64,000 nucleotides of DNA from Streptococcus oralis (GCF_001578705.1 NZ_KQ969037.1:1014814-1078813); one strand, 5' to 3'; counted from the stretch's first letter, positions 1 to 8,716 are shown. Numbers and translations: made by a program. The notes: generated from the letters alone by a model not told the origin.

Positions 1-2352
1 TGATGCGCTAGCTGATTGACTTGCACTTACAGAAGCTGATGCGCTTTGGCTAGCGGATACAGATGCTGAAGCGGATTGACTTGAGCTTACTGATGTGCTT
101 GCTGATTGGCTTGCTGATACAGACGCTGAAGCGCTTTGGCTAGCATTTGCTGAGTTTGATGCTGATTGGCTGGCACTTGCTGATGCACTTTGGCTAGCTG
201 ATACAGACGCTGATGCACTTTGGCTTGCAGATACTGATGCACTAGTTGATGCTGATGCTGAAGCTGATTGGCTTGAGCTTACTGAAGCACTTGCTGAACG
301 GCTTGAGCTTACGCTTGCTGAGGCCGAGCGACTTGCACTAAGTGATGCACTCGCTGAACGGCTTGAACTTACGCTTGCTGAGGCTGAACGGCTTGAGCTT
401 ACGCTCGCTGAGGCTGAGCGACTTCCGCTAAGCGATGCACTCGCTGAGGCGCTTGCTGAACGGCTTGAGCTTACGCTTGCTGAGGCTGAGCGACTTGAGC
501 TGAGTGATGCACTCGCTGAGGCACTTGCCGAACGGCTTGAGCTTACGCTCGCTGAGGCTGAGCGACTTGAGCTGAGTGATGCACTTGCTGAGGCACTTGC
601 TGAACGGCTTGAGCTTACGCTTGCTGAGGCTGAACGACTTGCGCTGAGTGATGCACTCGCACTTTGGCTTCCTGATACAGAAGCAGATACGCTACGGCTC
701 ACGCTCGCACTGGCTGAGGCACTTTGGCTCGCACTGGCTGACGTTGATGCACTAATACTTGCTGAGATAGATGCTGACGCACTTTGACTAGCACTAATTG
801 ACGCAGAGTCACTCGCGCTCAAACTCATTGATTCTGAAGCTGACTGTGTACTTGTTGATGCTGACGTTGATTGACTTATAGATGTAGATTGACTCTCATA
901 TCGAGGGTTACGAGTAACATTGAAGCTTATTGTAGCTTGATTGACCACTCCTTGACCACCTGCGCCACTAACTCGTACATTGAACAATACCAAGTTCCCT
1001 TTGACAGGCGTTGGATAACCCCACATAGTCAAACGTGGTAAATATCCAATCTGACCTTGTTGACTCCGTACTTGCACAACATCCAATCGATAGTTAAGAC
1101 CAAGTTGTTTCAAACGATTAGTGTCTGTCTCAGAAATATAGAGGGCATCTCTAGCAATATGCTCCTGCTTCCAAGTACCATTAAAGTGCTTGTTTTGTCC
1201 ATTATGGAAATAAACATGTGTCTCAGGCATTGGTTTATAAGCTGTTTGATCAGGAATTGGATATCTCTTGGCATATTGACCATTTGGTGTATCGGTAAGA
1301 AATACACCAGCTTCAGAGTCAATAATACCTGGAATACCTTGGCGGAAACCAGAGTAACCCTTTTTCGGTGCAGTTGTTACTTGTTTGTCTGCCGCTTGAT
1401 CCTTCTCAGCTTGCTTGGTTGTATCCTTACCTTGAGCTTGGTTCTTATCCGCTACAACACCAGCTGCGATGTTGTTGCTTGTTGTTACTGCTTGGCTTGT
1501 GCTAAGAGCTACACTTGCCAAACTTTGGTTAGCACTACCTGATACAAGGCTTGCTGCAGGATTGACCTTAAGGTTGAGCGATGCAGAAGCTGAGGTAGAC
1601 ACAGAAGCCTGAGCTGATGGTTCGCTAACAACTGATGTACTCTCAACTACAGAGGCAGGTGCTTGAGTGCTTGCTGACTCTGATGGTGTAGAGCTTACTG
1701 ATGCAGATGCTGTTGCACTTGCTGAAGCTGATACAGGAGCTGATGTTGATTGACTCGCTGACTCAGATGCTGGAGCAGTTGACTGACCTGCTGAGGTTGA
1801 AGTACTTGCAGATGCTGACTGACTCGCTAAGACTGACTGACTTGCTGAGGCAGATTGACTGACTGAAGCTGACTGACTCGCACTCGCTTGAGCCTCAACA
1901 GATTGACTGACTGATACAGAAGCTGAGGCAGATGCTTGTTCTGCTTGAGCTTTCTTTACTTCTGCTTGCGCTTGAGCGATGATTGAGTTAGTACTTGTTT
2001 CAGTTGTTTCAGCTGCTTTTGGTTCAGCTGCGATGACTGTTTTATCCGTTTCTTTGTACTCAGATGTTTCATCTGCGTATACAGTTTGCTCTTGTGTCAT
2101 CACAAATCCTGCAGCTCCCGCGGCCAGGATTCCCCCTATACCCGCTAGCGTGTTAAAACTAAGGTGTGCGTGATCAAGTTCTTCAGTGTCTGACAGGGTA
2201 CTAGAGACAACTTCGCCCATCCCACCGATACGGAAGAGATCCAATTGAGAGTTCGAGGCTTTTACCCAGTTTTTACCCGACTTGTAAAGCTTATAACGCT
2301 TTTTCTCATCTACGATCTCGAAATCTTTGTTAAATTTTTTACTTCGAAACAT
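1..2352 (-). CDS. serine-rich repeat (SRRP) cell-surface adhesin, C-terminus off the window
   Basis: No ATG-to-stop ORF is visible because the stop lies beyond position 1, but the minus frame from the ATG at 2352 is open for 784 codons. Residues 21-29 read KLYKSGKNW, an exact KxYKxGKxW signal motif, and residues 66-86 are hydrophobic. A first Ser/Ala-rich repeat spans about 139-258, a non-repetitive putative binding region about 262-484, and a second Ser-rich repeat begins at 485 and runs off the edge. This is the architecture of GspB/Hsa/PsrP-type fimbrial adhesins, which are O-glycosylated and exported by the accessory SecA2/SecY2 system; that locus is not in the window. An LPxTG anchor is expected beyond position 1. 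Ligand unknown: I see no recognisable Siglec-type motif. Confidence 0.93.
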   Translation of the reverse strand, partial: MFRSKKFNKDFEIVDEKKRYKLYKSGKNWVKASNSQLDLFRIGGMGEVVSSTLSDTEELDHAHLSFNTLAGIGGILAAGAAGFVMTQEQTVYADETSEYKETDKTVIAAEPKAAETTETSTNSIIAQAQAEVKKAQAEQASASASVSVSQSVEAQASASQSASVSQSASASQSVLASQSASASTSTSAGQSTAPASESASQSTSAPVSASASATASASVSSTPSESASTQAPASVVESTSVVSEPSAQASVSTSASASLNLKVNPAASLVSGSANQSLASVALSTSQAVTTSNNIAAGVVADKNQAQGKDTTKQAEKDQAADKQVTTAPKKGYSGFRQGIPGIIDSEAGVFLTDTPNGQYAKRYPIPDQTAYKPMPETHVYFHNGQNKHFNGTWKQEHIARDALYISETDTNRLKQLGLNYRLDVVQVRSQQGQIGYLPRLTMWGYPTPVKGNLVLFNVRVSGAGGQGVVNQATISFNVTRNPRYESQSTSISQSTSASTSTQSASESMSLSASDSASISASQSASASISASISASTSASASQSASASASVSRSVSASVSGSQSASASLSASRSASASVSSSRSASASASASLSSSRSASASVSSSRSASASASASLSSSRSASASVSSSRSASASASASLSGSRSASASVSSSRSASASVSSSRSASASLSASRSASASVSSSRSASASVSSSQSASASASTSASVSASQSASASVSASQSASASASQSASNSANASQSASASVSASQSASTSVSSSQSASASVSASQSASASVSASQSASAS
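386..673 (-). repeat. 72-bp tandem repeat inside SRR2 of the adhesin
   Basis: Units starting near 386, 458, 530 and 602 repeat every 72 bp (24 codons) with few substitutions; the last unit diverges at its end. They encode Ser-x arrays broken by Arg (VSSSRSASAS) and LSSS segments, unlike the simpler SASQSAS pattern on either side. Such blocks change copy number by recombination or slippage. Confidence 0.8.
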
Positions 2353-2382
2353 TTGTTTCCTTTCTTTTATCCAATTGCGACC

Positions 2383-2411
2383 CTTTGTTAACCTCATGAC
2401 CATTAACAAAG
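2383..2411. promoter_or_regulatory. inverted repeat in the adhesin leader
   Basis: CTTTGTTAA at 2383-2391 and TTAACAAAG at 2403-2411 form a perfect 9-bp inverted repeat with an 11-nt spacer, 31 nt upstream of the adhesin start. No T-run follows it in either direction, so it looks more like an operator or 5' UTR hairpin than a terminator. Confidence 0.5.
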
Positions 2412-2507
2412 CGTAGTTGCGCTGCCCTCTCAAAACCAAAATAATAAAACCGCAGTCAGTTTCAGTTTTTATCCCTTTGACTCAGAAAAAGCAGATTCCA
2501 TCTGGGA

Positions 2508-2533
2508 TATACCAGTTGTTTTTAACTGGTATA
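2508..2533. promoter_or_regulatory. 10-bp hairpin in the adhesin leader
   Basis: TATACCAGTT (2508-2517) and AACTGGTATA (2524-2533) pair perfectly around a 6-nt loop. It lies downstream of the candidate -10 at 2577-2582, hence inside the putative leader RNA. There is no terminal U-run, so termination is unlikely. Confidence 0.5.
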
Positions 2534-2636
2534 CACCATTTACCATTTTACCAAAACGGCTTGCCCTTTTCAAGTAATTATATGCGAAATGACAAATGAA
2601 AACACTTAATTTTTGTTAAAAATTCGCTTTTAAAGT

Positions 2637-2924
2637 TCAAACTATTGAAATTCTCTTACGATTTTCGAAATCAAGCCCATTAATACTTCCAATAAAAATG
2701 ACCAAACCATCATTAGAAGAGATCATTTCTTTTGTAAATCCCATACTTTTAATCGTTTTTCAGACGTTTTCGAAAGATACAGATGAGGACAAGATTATTA
2801 ACGCTTTGGAACACCCTGTTCTCATACAAAACGGGAAGCCACTATCAACCTTATCATAGTCATTAAACGAAATGCCTTTGATTGTTAGAACTTTGACAAT
2901 GTCAAAACCAGAATTTTCATAGCT
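2637..2924 (-). pseudogene. degenerate small ORF of unknown family
   Basis: The minus frame is open from 2924 to a TGA at 2760-2762 (54 codons) and continues in the same frame for 40 more codons to a TGA at 2637-2639. Both halves look protein-like, for example IKGISFNDYDKVDSGFPF and DGLVIFIGSINGLDFENRKR, but no ATG with an SD opens the frame. I read it as a remnant of a small gene; I do not recognise the family. The opposite strand has an overlapping 53-codon ORF (2698-2859) without an SD, more likely its shadow. Confidence 0.3.
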
Positions 2925-2935
2925 TTAAACATGAC

Positions 2936-2962
2936 AAAAGAGAGAATCAATCTGATTCCCTC
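2936..2962 (-). terminator. probable terminator after tmcAL
   Basis: On the minus strand GAGGGAATC and GATTCTCTC pair over 9 bp with one G-U around a 5-nt loop, then a short U-run (TTTT). It lies 25 bp beyond the tmcAL stop. Confidence 0.5.
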
Positions 2963-2987
2963 TATGCTTCGTTATATGTCACCCACT

Positions 2988-4091
2988 TCAGTTTCCACTT
3001 ATTTCCATTCTAATCGGCACTCGACCAAAATTCTGCTCTGCGATGCTTGGCTGTCCTAGTTGGTAAATCTGGTCTGCCTTTTGAGTCATAGCATCCCAAG
3101 GTTCTTTTCCAATTCGGCTGACTAGATGGACCCGCTCTTTCAGAGACTTGAGGTGTTGTCTGCCTTTTTCAGTAAAGCCAAGAACATGTATAGCTTCTGG
3201 CAAGTCGCTTTCTCTGGCCTGCACCAAGATATAGGTCAAGAGGCGTCTGACACGCGCCTTGGTGTAGCGCTTGGTCGCAACCGCCTCGACTAATTCTTCC
3301 ACAGACTGGGCTGTTTTGATAGCATCCTTGATGCGCACAGCCATTTCCTGATTGACCTGATAGATGGTTGTTAGGTCTGGATTTGATAAGATTTGATAGC
3401 GGAGCAAGGGAAAATAATCATCCCAGCTCACTTTACTAGTTTTTTCAAAAAGCTCTACAGAAGGCATAAAACACTCCAAGAAATCTTGGTCCTTCTGGTG
3501 CTGACGGAGGGCTGTTGCCGAGGCAAATTCCACATTCTTGTCCACAGAGTGATAGCCAGCTCCCTGACGCTGAATCGGATGCAGTTTGATGTTGCGTCCC
3601 GCAACCGCCTTGGCATAGGCCAGAGCAAGGACATGATTGGGGGTATTGCCTGAAAAATCTAGACCTGCAAATTCCTTCCACATGGCTTGGGTTTTCTGAG
3701 GATAGGAGAGGGCATCAGGCAGATTTTCCACAAAATTCTCCATCTCGGTACCTTTCTCTGTGTATAAGTCAGCAACTTTCTGATAATCCAGAACTTCCTC
3801 TGTCCCGAAAGCGAGGGTATCAATGCCCAAGCGAGCCAAGATATCCACAGCTCCTTGACCGAAGAAATCTGCTGCCTGAACACTGACTAAAAAGGGCAAT
3901 TCCACTACCAAATCTGCGCCATTTTCCAGTGCCATCTGGGCCCGTGTCCACTTATCCACGATAGCAGGCTCTCCACGCTGCATGAAATTCCCAGACATGG
4001 CAACGATTTTCAGTCCCTCCGCCTGATCCAGCAGGTATTTATGCCCATTATGAAAAGGATTAAACTCCGCGATAATACCTGTGATGGTCAT
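2988..4091 (-). CDS. tmcAL: tRNA(Met) cytidine acetate ligase TmcAL
   Basis: 367 aa, normal length for the YlbM/TmcAL family. Residues 1-20 hold the nucleotidyltransferase core with the HNGH motif at 14-17 (HxGH class), followed by a SGNFMQRG segment and a long helical C-terminal part. Family members use ATP and acetate to make N4-acetylcytidine at the wobble position of elongator tRNA-Met, supporting AUG decoding. It starts at the first ATG and lies 9 bp after the upstream methyltransferase, so the two are probably co-transcribed. Older annotations call it a generic nucleotidyltransferase. Assignment is confident; activity is inferred from the family. Confidence 0.9.
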   Translation of the reverse strand: MTITGIIAEFNPFHNGHKYLLDQAEGLKIVAMSGNFMQRGEPAIVDKWTRAQMALENGADLVVELPFLVSVQAADFFGQGAVDILARLGIDTLAFGTEEVLDYQKVADLYTEKGTEMENFVENLPDALSYPQKTQAMWKEFAGLDFSGNTPNHVLALAYAKAVAGRNIKLHPIQRQGAGYHSVDKNVEFASATALRQHQKDQDFLECFMPSVELFEKTSKVSWDDYFPLLRYQILSNPDLTTIYQVNQEMAVRIKDAIKTAQSVEELVEAVATKRYTKARVRRLLTYILVQARESDLPEAIHVLGFTEKGRQHLKSLKERVHLVSRIGKEPWDAMTQKADQIYQLGQPSIAEQNFGRVPIRMEISGN

Positions 4092-4100
4092 GATGTTCTC

Positions 4101-4847
4101 CTACTTCTGCGCGACAAAAAACCAACGGGTGCTGGTTTCTGTCGGCTCCTTGTCCTCAAAGTCCGCATAGAGTTTGAAGGACTTGAAACCAGCCTGTTCC
4201 AGCAAAATATCATAGGTCAAGACCTCATAGGTCCGCTCCTCATGCACTTCATCGTGGCGACTAAAGGAACCGTCCGCTTCCTTTACAAAGAAGGTCAGCT
4301 CATGCACGATGGAGTGAGGAGCTTCGTCCTCATAGGTATCCCAAAGCATGGCAAAATCTTCCGCATTTTCATGGTAGGAATAGCCTGGAAAAATCTCATC
4401 AGTCTGGTAGGTCGAATGCACGTCAAAGATAAAGATGCCATCTTCGTTGAGAGCATTATACACTTCCTTAAAGACGTCTCCCACCTCCACCTCATCCTGC
4501 ATGTAGCAGATAGAGTCAGAGTAACAAGTCACAAAATCATATTTACCAGCCTTGGACAAATCCAGCATATTGCCCTCTATAAAATCAATCTTTTGCTTGG
4601 CTGAAGCAGCTCTCTTTTCAGCAATCTTCAGCATATCCGCGCTCAAGTCAAGTCCTGTCACATCAAAACCAGCCTGAGAAAAGCGAACAGACTGGATACC
4701 TGTTCCGCAAGCCAGTTCCAAAAGTTTCTTTCTCTCCTTAGTCTTAGGCAAATGGCGAAGCGAAAAATCCGTCCATTTATCGTATAAACTATCATCCATC
4801 ACAGCATCGTAAACAGCCGCAAAGGTTTCATAAGTTGCCATATTCAT
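4101..4847 (-). CDS. class I SAM-dependent methyltransferase
   Basis: About 248 aa. The Rossmann motif I reads LLELACGTGIQS near residue 45, followed by TGLDLSADML (motif II) and a DFVTCYSDSICY strand, typical of small-molecule or protein methyltransferases. Substrate unknown. The frame stays open upstream to 4970, but that part is atypical and overlaps structured intergenic DNA; I chose ATG 4847 with a weak GGTGGA nine bases upstream (ATG 4841, reading MATYETF, is the alternative). It sits between rsfS and tmcAL on the same strand, separated from rsfS by about 600 bp of hairpin-rich DNA, so it may have its own promoter. Confidence 0.8.
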   Translation of the reverse strand: MNMATYETFAAVYDAVMDDSLYDKWTDFSLRHLPKTKERKKLLELACGTGIQSVRFSQAGFDVTGLDLSADMLKIAEKRAASAKQKIDFIEGNMLDLSKAGKYDFVTCYSDSICYMQDEVEVGDVFKEVYNALNEDGIFIFDVHSTYQTDEIFPGYSYHENAEDFAMLWDTYEDEAPHSIVHELTFFVKEADGSFSRHDEVHEERTYEVLTYDILLEQAGFKSFKLYADFEDKEPTETSTRWFFVAQK

Positions 4848-4971
4848 GATACCAAGTCCACCCGTAATCAGAATGAAAATTAGGAGCTTGGGCTTAGGAT
4901 CCTGATCCAAGACTAAGCTATCTATTTTCCGGCGATTACAGGACGGGTTCAAATCCTTTCTAAGATACAAA

Positions 4972-5060
4972 GAGCGTTAAAAGCAAGGAGAAAATAGGAA
5001 ACTTTCTGCTGTATCGTCAGATACAAAGGAAGTTACTCTTTTTCTCGTAGCTTTTAGCTC
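4972..5060. other. long imperfect stem-loop, about 90 nt
   Basis: Four nested paired segments can be drawn: GAGC 4972-4975 with GCTC 5057-5060, TAAAAGC 4978-4984 with GCTTTTA 5050-5056, GAGAAAA 4988-4994 with TTTTCTC 5040-5046, AACTTTC 5000-5006 with GGAAGTT 5028-5034, closed by TGTATC 5010-5015 with GATACA 5020-5025. A further CGTGTT/AACACG stem follows at 5060-5089. This looks like a structured RNA or short repeat in the leader of the methyltransferase gene. It does not match BOX as I remember it. Confidence 0.55.
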
Positions 5061-5130
5061 GTGTTCAGTTTCGATATGAACAAAACACGACGCCCTCACC
5101 TTTCCATCAATTTTCTAAAATAAGCAAATA

Positions 5131-5184
5131 AACCCAGTTGACTGCAACTGAGTTCGATTGAAGACAAAGTCTTTTTAAGACTTT
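5131..5184. other. two short hairpins beside element A
   Basis: CAGTTG (5135-5140) pairs with CAACTG (5145-5150), extended by an AAC/GTT outer stem. AAAGTCTT (5166-5173) pairs with AAGACTTT (5177-5184) around a TTT loop. The second strongly resembles the first hairpin of element B at 7451-7467, suggesting the two loci share more than one module. Confidence 0.5.
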
Positions 5185-5188
5185 CCTT

Positions 5189-5359
5189 AAGTGATTTCGG
5201 ACGTCTGCGACCTTCTTTGAAGTTCCAAGACTTAGTTTTGAGCCCTTCGTTTTTCATCTCTAAACTCAGGCTAAAACAGTTCCCCGAACTGTTTTACTCT
5301 CAAAACTCCCGAGTTCTTGAAACATTATCGTTTCAAGAAGTTTTATCACAACGGAAAGT
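5189..5359. repeat. multi-hairpin element A (paralogue of 7431-7550)
   Basis: It begins AAGTG, four bases, CGGACGTC (5189-5205). Then come a TTT-loop hairpin (5209-5225), the paired arms AGTTTTGAG (5234-5242) and CTCAAAACT (5299-5307) enclosing a perfect 11-bp hairpin (5272-5282 with 5286-5296), and a 10-bp hairpin (5314-5323 with 5330-5339). It ends with ATCAC, AACGG and AAAGT blocks. The same blocks in the same order occur at 7431-7550 with different arm sequences that still pair. It lies between rsfS and the methyltransferase, both minus strand. Function unknown: a mobile hairpin repeat or a structured RNA are both possible. Confidence 0.65.
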
Positions 5360-5454
5360 CTCGGTAATTTCTCACTTCTCACTCAGAAAACAAGAATAAT
5401 CTCAATACATTGTCGAATTTCAAAGCAATTCCCATACGAAGTTCAAGTCATCTT

Positions 5455-5808
<354 letters not shown>

Positions 5809-6402
5809 TTAGTCCTCTTTCAAATAGTGCACAAAAGCGTTATAGGTTTCAAGGGTTTGGGGATAGATGGGGAATCCCTGATGAGCTAGATGCTCCACGG
5901 TACGAGCTGTTTCGTAGGCCACTGCCTTATTGAGCGATAGCACAGCAATCTCACGCGCCACATCCACACCTGGAAAGGCGCGGTTATGCTCAATATAGTC
6001 TGCGACGTAGATAACCTTATCTAGATCTGTCATCTGACCAGCACCGACTGTATGAATTTCAATGGCTCGCAGGATTTCAGAGTCTTGCAAATCCAAATCT
6101 TCCTGAATCTTGTAGATGCCAACCATACCATGCCAGACATTATTTCCCCAGTTTTTGAGGTCAGGGTCTAGCTGGTAACAGTCAATCAAGTCTAGAAATT
6201 CCTGATCTGACAGCTTTTTAGCATAATCATGAAGAAGGCCTGCTAGACCAGCTTTCTCAGCATCCACACCGAAGCGTTGAGCTAGCTCTATGGCTGCACA
6301 CTCCACACCTAGACAGTGGGTTAGGCGTTTCTCGGGTAGAAGCTCTGCCATTCTTTCCAACAAAGCCTCTCGGGAACAGTTGATATAGTCTTGGTATGCC
6401 AT
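5809..6402 (-). CDS. yqeK: YqeK family HD-domain diadenosine tetraphosphatase
   Basis: 197 aa. The metal-binding HD pair is at H58-D59 (LLHDYAK), with an upstream conserved His in RLTHCLGVE and later EIHTVG and VIYVADYIE motifs, the set expected of YqeK. Characterised YqeK proteins are symmetrical Ap4A hydrolases giving two ADP. Its ATG overlaps the last base of nadD and its stop abuts rsfS, which places it firmly in one operon with NAD synthesis and ribosome silencing genes. Confidence 0.9.
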   Translation of the reverse strand: MAYQDYINCSREALLERMAELLPEKRLTHCLGVECAAIELAQRFGVDAEKAGLAGLLHDYAKKLSDQEFLDLIDCYQLDPDLKNWGNNVWHGMVGIYKIQEDLDLQDSEILRAIEIHTVGAGQMTDLDKVIYVADYIEHNRAFPGVDVAREIAVLSLNKAVAYETARTVEHLAHQGFPIYPQTLETYNAFVHYLKED

Positions 6403-7031
6403 CAGTAAAGCCCCTCCTTCTCGATGTAGTCTAGCACTGGCTGAGGTAGGAGAAAGTTAGGTTTCCGACCTTGAGCAATGAAGTCACGCACCATGCTGGA
6501 CGAGATGTCCATGAGAGGCACATCCACCCAGATAACTGGATAGGAAGTCCCTGCCTTGTAGCGCGGACGCTGAACTCCTACAAACTGAACCATGTCGACC
6601 AGCTCATCAATTCGGTACCACTTAGGCAGATAGTCCACCATATCAGCCCCGATAATGAAGTAATAATCCGTATCTGGATGTTGCTCTGTCAAAATCTTCA
6701 TGGTGTCGTAGGTGTAAGAAATACCCTTGCGCTCTAACTCAATGGTTTCAATGGCCAGGCCTTCAATCCCCTCAATCGCCAACTCAAGCATCTTGAGCCG
6801 ATGGTACTCGGGGATGGTTTCTTTTTTGTCCACGTGAGGTGGTTGGTACTCAGGCATGAGCAGAACCTGGTCTAGTCCTAACTGTTGTCGTACTTGGTCT
6901 GCAACGATCAGATGGGCATTGTGAACAGGGTTAAAATTTCCCCCTAAAATCCCGACTTGTTTGCGTTTTTTCTCCTTGATTTCTGGCTCCAACTCTACCT
7001 TGGTAAAGGGAGTCAATAATTCGATTGCCAT
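6402..7031 (-). CDS. nadD: nicotinate-nucleotide adenylyltransferase
   Basis: 209 aa. A basic N-terminal extension of about 26 residues precedes the nucleotidyltransferase motif [11 protein letters not shown], with the HxxH signature HNAH at 37-40. The C-terminal [10 protein letters not shown] motif near residue 176 contacts the nucleotide phosphates. NadD transfers AMP from ATP to nicotinate mononucleotide, giving deamido-NAD. It lies 51 bp after yhbY and overlaps yqeK by one base. The start is the first ATG of the frame; a shorter start nearer the catalytic motif would also leave a full enzyme. Confidence 0.93.
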   Translation of the reverse strand: MAIELLTPFTKVELEPEIKEKKRKQVGILGGNFNPVHNAHLIVADQVRQQLGLDQVLLMPEYQPPHVDKKETIPEYHRLKMLELAIEGIEGLAIETIELERKGISYTYDTMKILTEQHPDTDYYFIIGADMVDYLPKWYRIDELVDMVQFVGVQRPRYKAGTSYPVIWVDVPLMDISSSMVRDFIAQGRKPNFLLPQPVLDYIEKEGLY

Positions 7032-7082
7032 AGGCTCGTCTTCCTTTAATTCTCTGTAAAAACAGTTGTTTGGAGTAGGTGT

Positions 7083-7394
7083 TTAGATTTCTTTAACTTT
7101 CTTGGAAATCTTGCGATTTTCTTTCTTGCTGGATTGCTTAAACAAGATCAAGATGCGTCCGATTTTTTGGACAGTATCTACACCAATTTCTTCTTCCAAG
7201 ATTTCAGCTACTTCGTGGATGTTTTCATCTGTATTTTGCAAGAGTGTGACTTTAATCAATTCACGGGCGTCAAGAGCTTGACGGATGCTGGTTTTGATTT
7301 GGTCGTTGAGACCATTTTTCCCGATTTGGATGATGGGTTTGAGGGTGTGTGCCTGGCTGTTGAGGAAGGCACGTTGTTTTGAGGTTAATGACAT
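7083..7394 (-). CDS. yhbY: YhbY family ribosome assembly RNA-binding protein
   Basis: 103 aa, one CRM domain. The GKNGL segment (residues 26-30) is the CRM GxxG loop region used for RNA contact, and the N-terminal LTSKQRAFLNSQAHTLKP is typical of YhbY. The protein associates with pre-50S ribosomal particles. The C-terminus is a lysine-rich tail. It follows yqeH, a ribosome assembly GTPase, but about 210 bp of DNA containing hairpin element B separates them. Confidence 0.92.
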   Translation of the reverse strand: MSLTSKQRAFLNSQAHTLKPIIQIGKNGLNDQIKTSIRQALDARELIKVTLLQNTDENIHEVAEILEEEIGVDTVQKIGRILILFKQSSKKENRKISKKVKEI

Positions 7395-7430
7395 AATTTC
7401 TTTAAAAGAGTTTCTTTTTATACTTTTCTA

Positions 7431-7550
7431 AAGTGGTGACGGACGTCAGCAAAGTCCTTTGGACTTTCATGACTAAAATTTGAGCCTAAGGTCTCAAATT
7501 TTCCGCAGTTGGTACAATCACTTGTACCAACTGACACCACGGCGAAAAGT
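7431..7550. repeat. multi-hairpin element B (paralogue of 5189-5359)
   Basis: It begins AAGTG, four bases, CGGACGTC (7431-7447). Then come AAAGTCC/GGACTTT around a TTT loop (7451-7467), AAAATTTGAG (7475-7484) paired with CTCAAATTTT (7493-7502), and AGTTGGTACAA (7507-7517) paired with TTGTACCAACT (7522-7532). It ends at ACGGCGAAAAGT. From CGGACGTC to GAGCC the length is exactly that of element A (39 nt), yet most stem bases differ in compensating pairs. It lies between yqeH and yhbY. No U-run follows any stem, so simple termination is unlikely. Confidence 0.65.
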
Positions 7551-7607
7551 ATTCTCTACGGGCTCGCAATGCTCGCCTTAATAAAGACAACCCTTTCCTT
7601 TCTGTGT

Positions 7608-8714
7608 TTAAATAATGGCTTTGCGTGTGACGACGGCGACGCCTTCGGGTGCCCAGACGGCGACTTTGGCGGTGCCCGTTACACGGATCCAGCCTAGTCC
7701 TGAGATGACTAGGTCAGTCTTGTCCTTGATATTAAATACATGCTGAACCAATTTTGGAAGATCTTCTTTTTCCTTGCTATTTGGTGGTGTGAGGAGAGTT
7801 CCAAGGTGCTTGTCATAAAAGTCAGTCGCTCCTTCTAGCTTGGTACGATGGAGTTTGAGTTCATTGTCAAAGAAAGCGGTAAATCCTTGCTTTTCACCTG
7901 ATATGAAGTCAAAGCGTCCCAAACCACCTAAAAATAGAGTTTGTTCAGGGTTGAGCTGATAGGTTTTTGGCTTGATTTCCTTTTTAGGGCTGACATACTT
8001 GAGGTTTTTAGCCGTCAAGTAGTGGGCCATCTGGTGGCGGTGAATAATTCCCGGTGTATCGTAGATATAAGATCCGTCGTCAAGCGGAATCTCAATCTTG
8101 TCCAAGGTTGTCCCCGGGAAACGCGAAGTCGTGATGACATTTTGGTCACCTGTGATTTCTTGGATAATGGCATTGATAAGAGTTGATTTCCCAACGTTGG
8201 TTACCCCAACTACATAGACATCACGCCCCTTACGGTAGTACTCAATTTTGTCAATGACTTCCCTAATGGCATGCTTGTTTTGGGCTGAAGTCAGGACGAC
8301 ATCCACTGGACGAAGTCTTTCTTCGTGGGCACGTTCCATGAGCCACTGGCTAATCTTGCCCGGTTTAACTGACTTGGGCAGGATATCTTTTTTATTTCCA
8401 ACTAAGAGGACATCATTTCCCGATACAAAGCGTGGCAAGCCTGGAATAACTGATCCATTGAAGTCAAAGATATCAATGACATTGACCACCAAGGCATCAC
8501 TGTCTCCCACCTCGTGCAAGAGTTTGAGGAAATCATCGTCCGTCAACTGGACATCTGTGATTTCATTGTAATGACGGAGACGGAAACAGCGTTGGCAATA
8601 GACTTCGCCAGTCTCCAAACCTTTTTCGAGTGCTGACTGGGGAGTAAATCCAAGACCAGTCTTGTCTGTCGTCTGAATGGTTGCTCCACAACCAATACAG
8701 AGAATTTCTTCCAT
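7608..8714 (-). CDS. yqeH: circularly permuted ribosome biogenesis GTPase YqeH
   Basis: 368 aa. An N-terminal zinc finger has Cys6, Cys9, Cys40 and Cys43. The GTPase motifs come in permuted order: NKKD (G4) near residue 107, then GVTNVGKSTL (G1) near 171, then DTPG (G3) near 219, followed by the YqeH C-terminal domain. Its B. subtilis relative is needed for 30S subunit assembly. The stop of the upstream YqeG-type gene is 2 bp away, so both belong to one operon; yhbY follows after element B. Confidence 0.95.
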   Translation of the reverse strand: MEEILCIGCGATIQTTDKTGLGFTPQSALEKGLETGEVYCQRCFRLRHYNEITDVQLTDDDFLKLLHEVGDSDALVVNVIDIFDFNGSVIPGLPRFVSGNDVLLVGNKKDILPKSVKPGKISQWLMERAHEERLRPVDVVLTSAQNKHAIREVIDKIEYYRKGRDVYVVGVTNVGKSTLINAIIQEITGDQNVITTSRFPGTTLDKIEIPLDDGSYIYDTPGIIHRHQMAHYLTAKNLKYVSPKKEIKPKTYQLNPEQTLFLGGLGRFDFISGEKQGFTAFFDNELKLHRTKLEGATDFYDKHLGTLLTPPNSKEKEDLPKLVQHVFNIKDKTDLVISGLGWIRVTGTAKVAVWAPEGVAVVTRKAII

Positions 8715-8716
8715 AG

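Larger units (their letters stand above)
2353..2987. other. 635-bp leader/intergenic region before the adhesin
   Basis: AT-rich DNA between the adhesin and tmcAL, both minus strand. A minus-strand TATAAT lies at 2577-2582 with only a weak -35 upstream, which would give a leader of about 220 nt. The leader holds two inverted repeats, at 2383-2411 and 2508-2533. The distal half holds a degenerate ORF at 2637-2924 and a terminator-like hairpin after tmcAL. A good AGGAA ribosome-binding site precedes the ATG at 2352. Confidence 0.5.

Noticed and set aside
95-787. 230-aa plus-strand ORF rich in Leu/Ala/Asp
   Set aside because: It is the complementary reading of the adhesin Ser-rich repeat (Ser/Ala codons read backwards), with no SD; the minus frame is the coding one.
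1-850. Possible CRISPR-like array
   Set aside because: Repeats are contiguous, in codon register and of 6-72 bp units; there are no unique spacers and no cas genes.
2417-2599. 60-aa plus-strand ORF in the adhesin leader
   Set aside because: It overlaps the palindrome at 2508-2533, lacks an SD and has no protein-like motifs.
4940-4965. GGGTTCAAATCC resembling a tRNA T-arm
   Set aside because: The flanking bases do not form a 5-bp T-stem, and no acceptor or anticodon stem can be drawn.
4972-5060. BOX element
   Set aside because: The arms and loops do not match the boxA/boxC sequence I remember; only the general hairpin style is alike.
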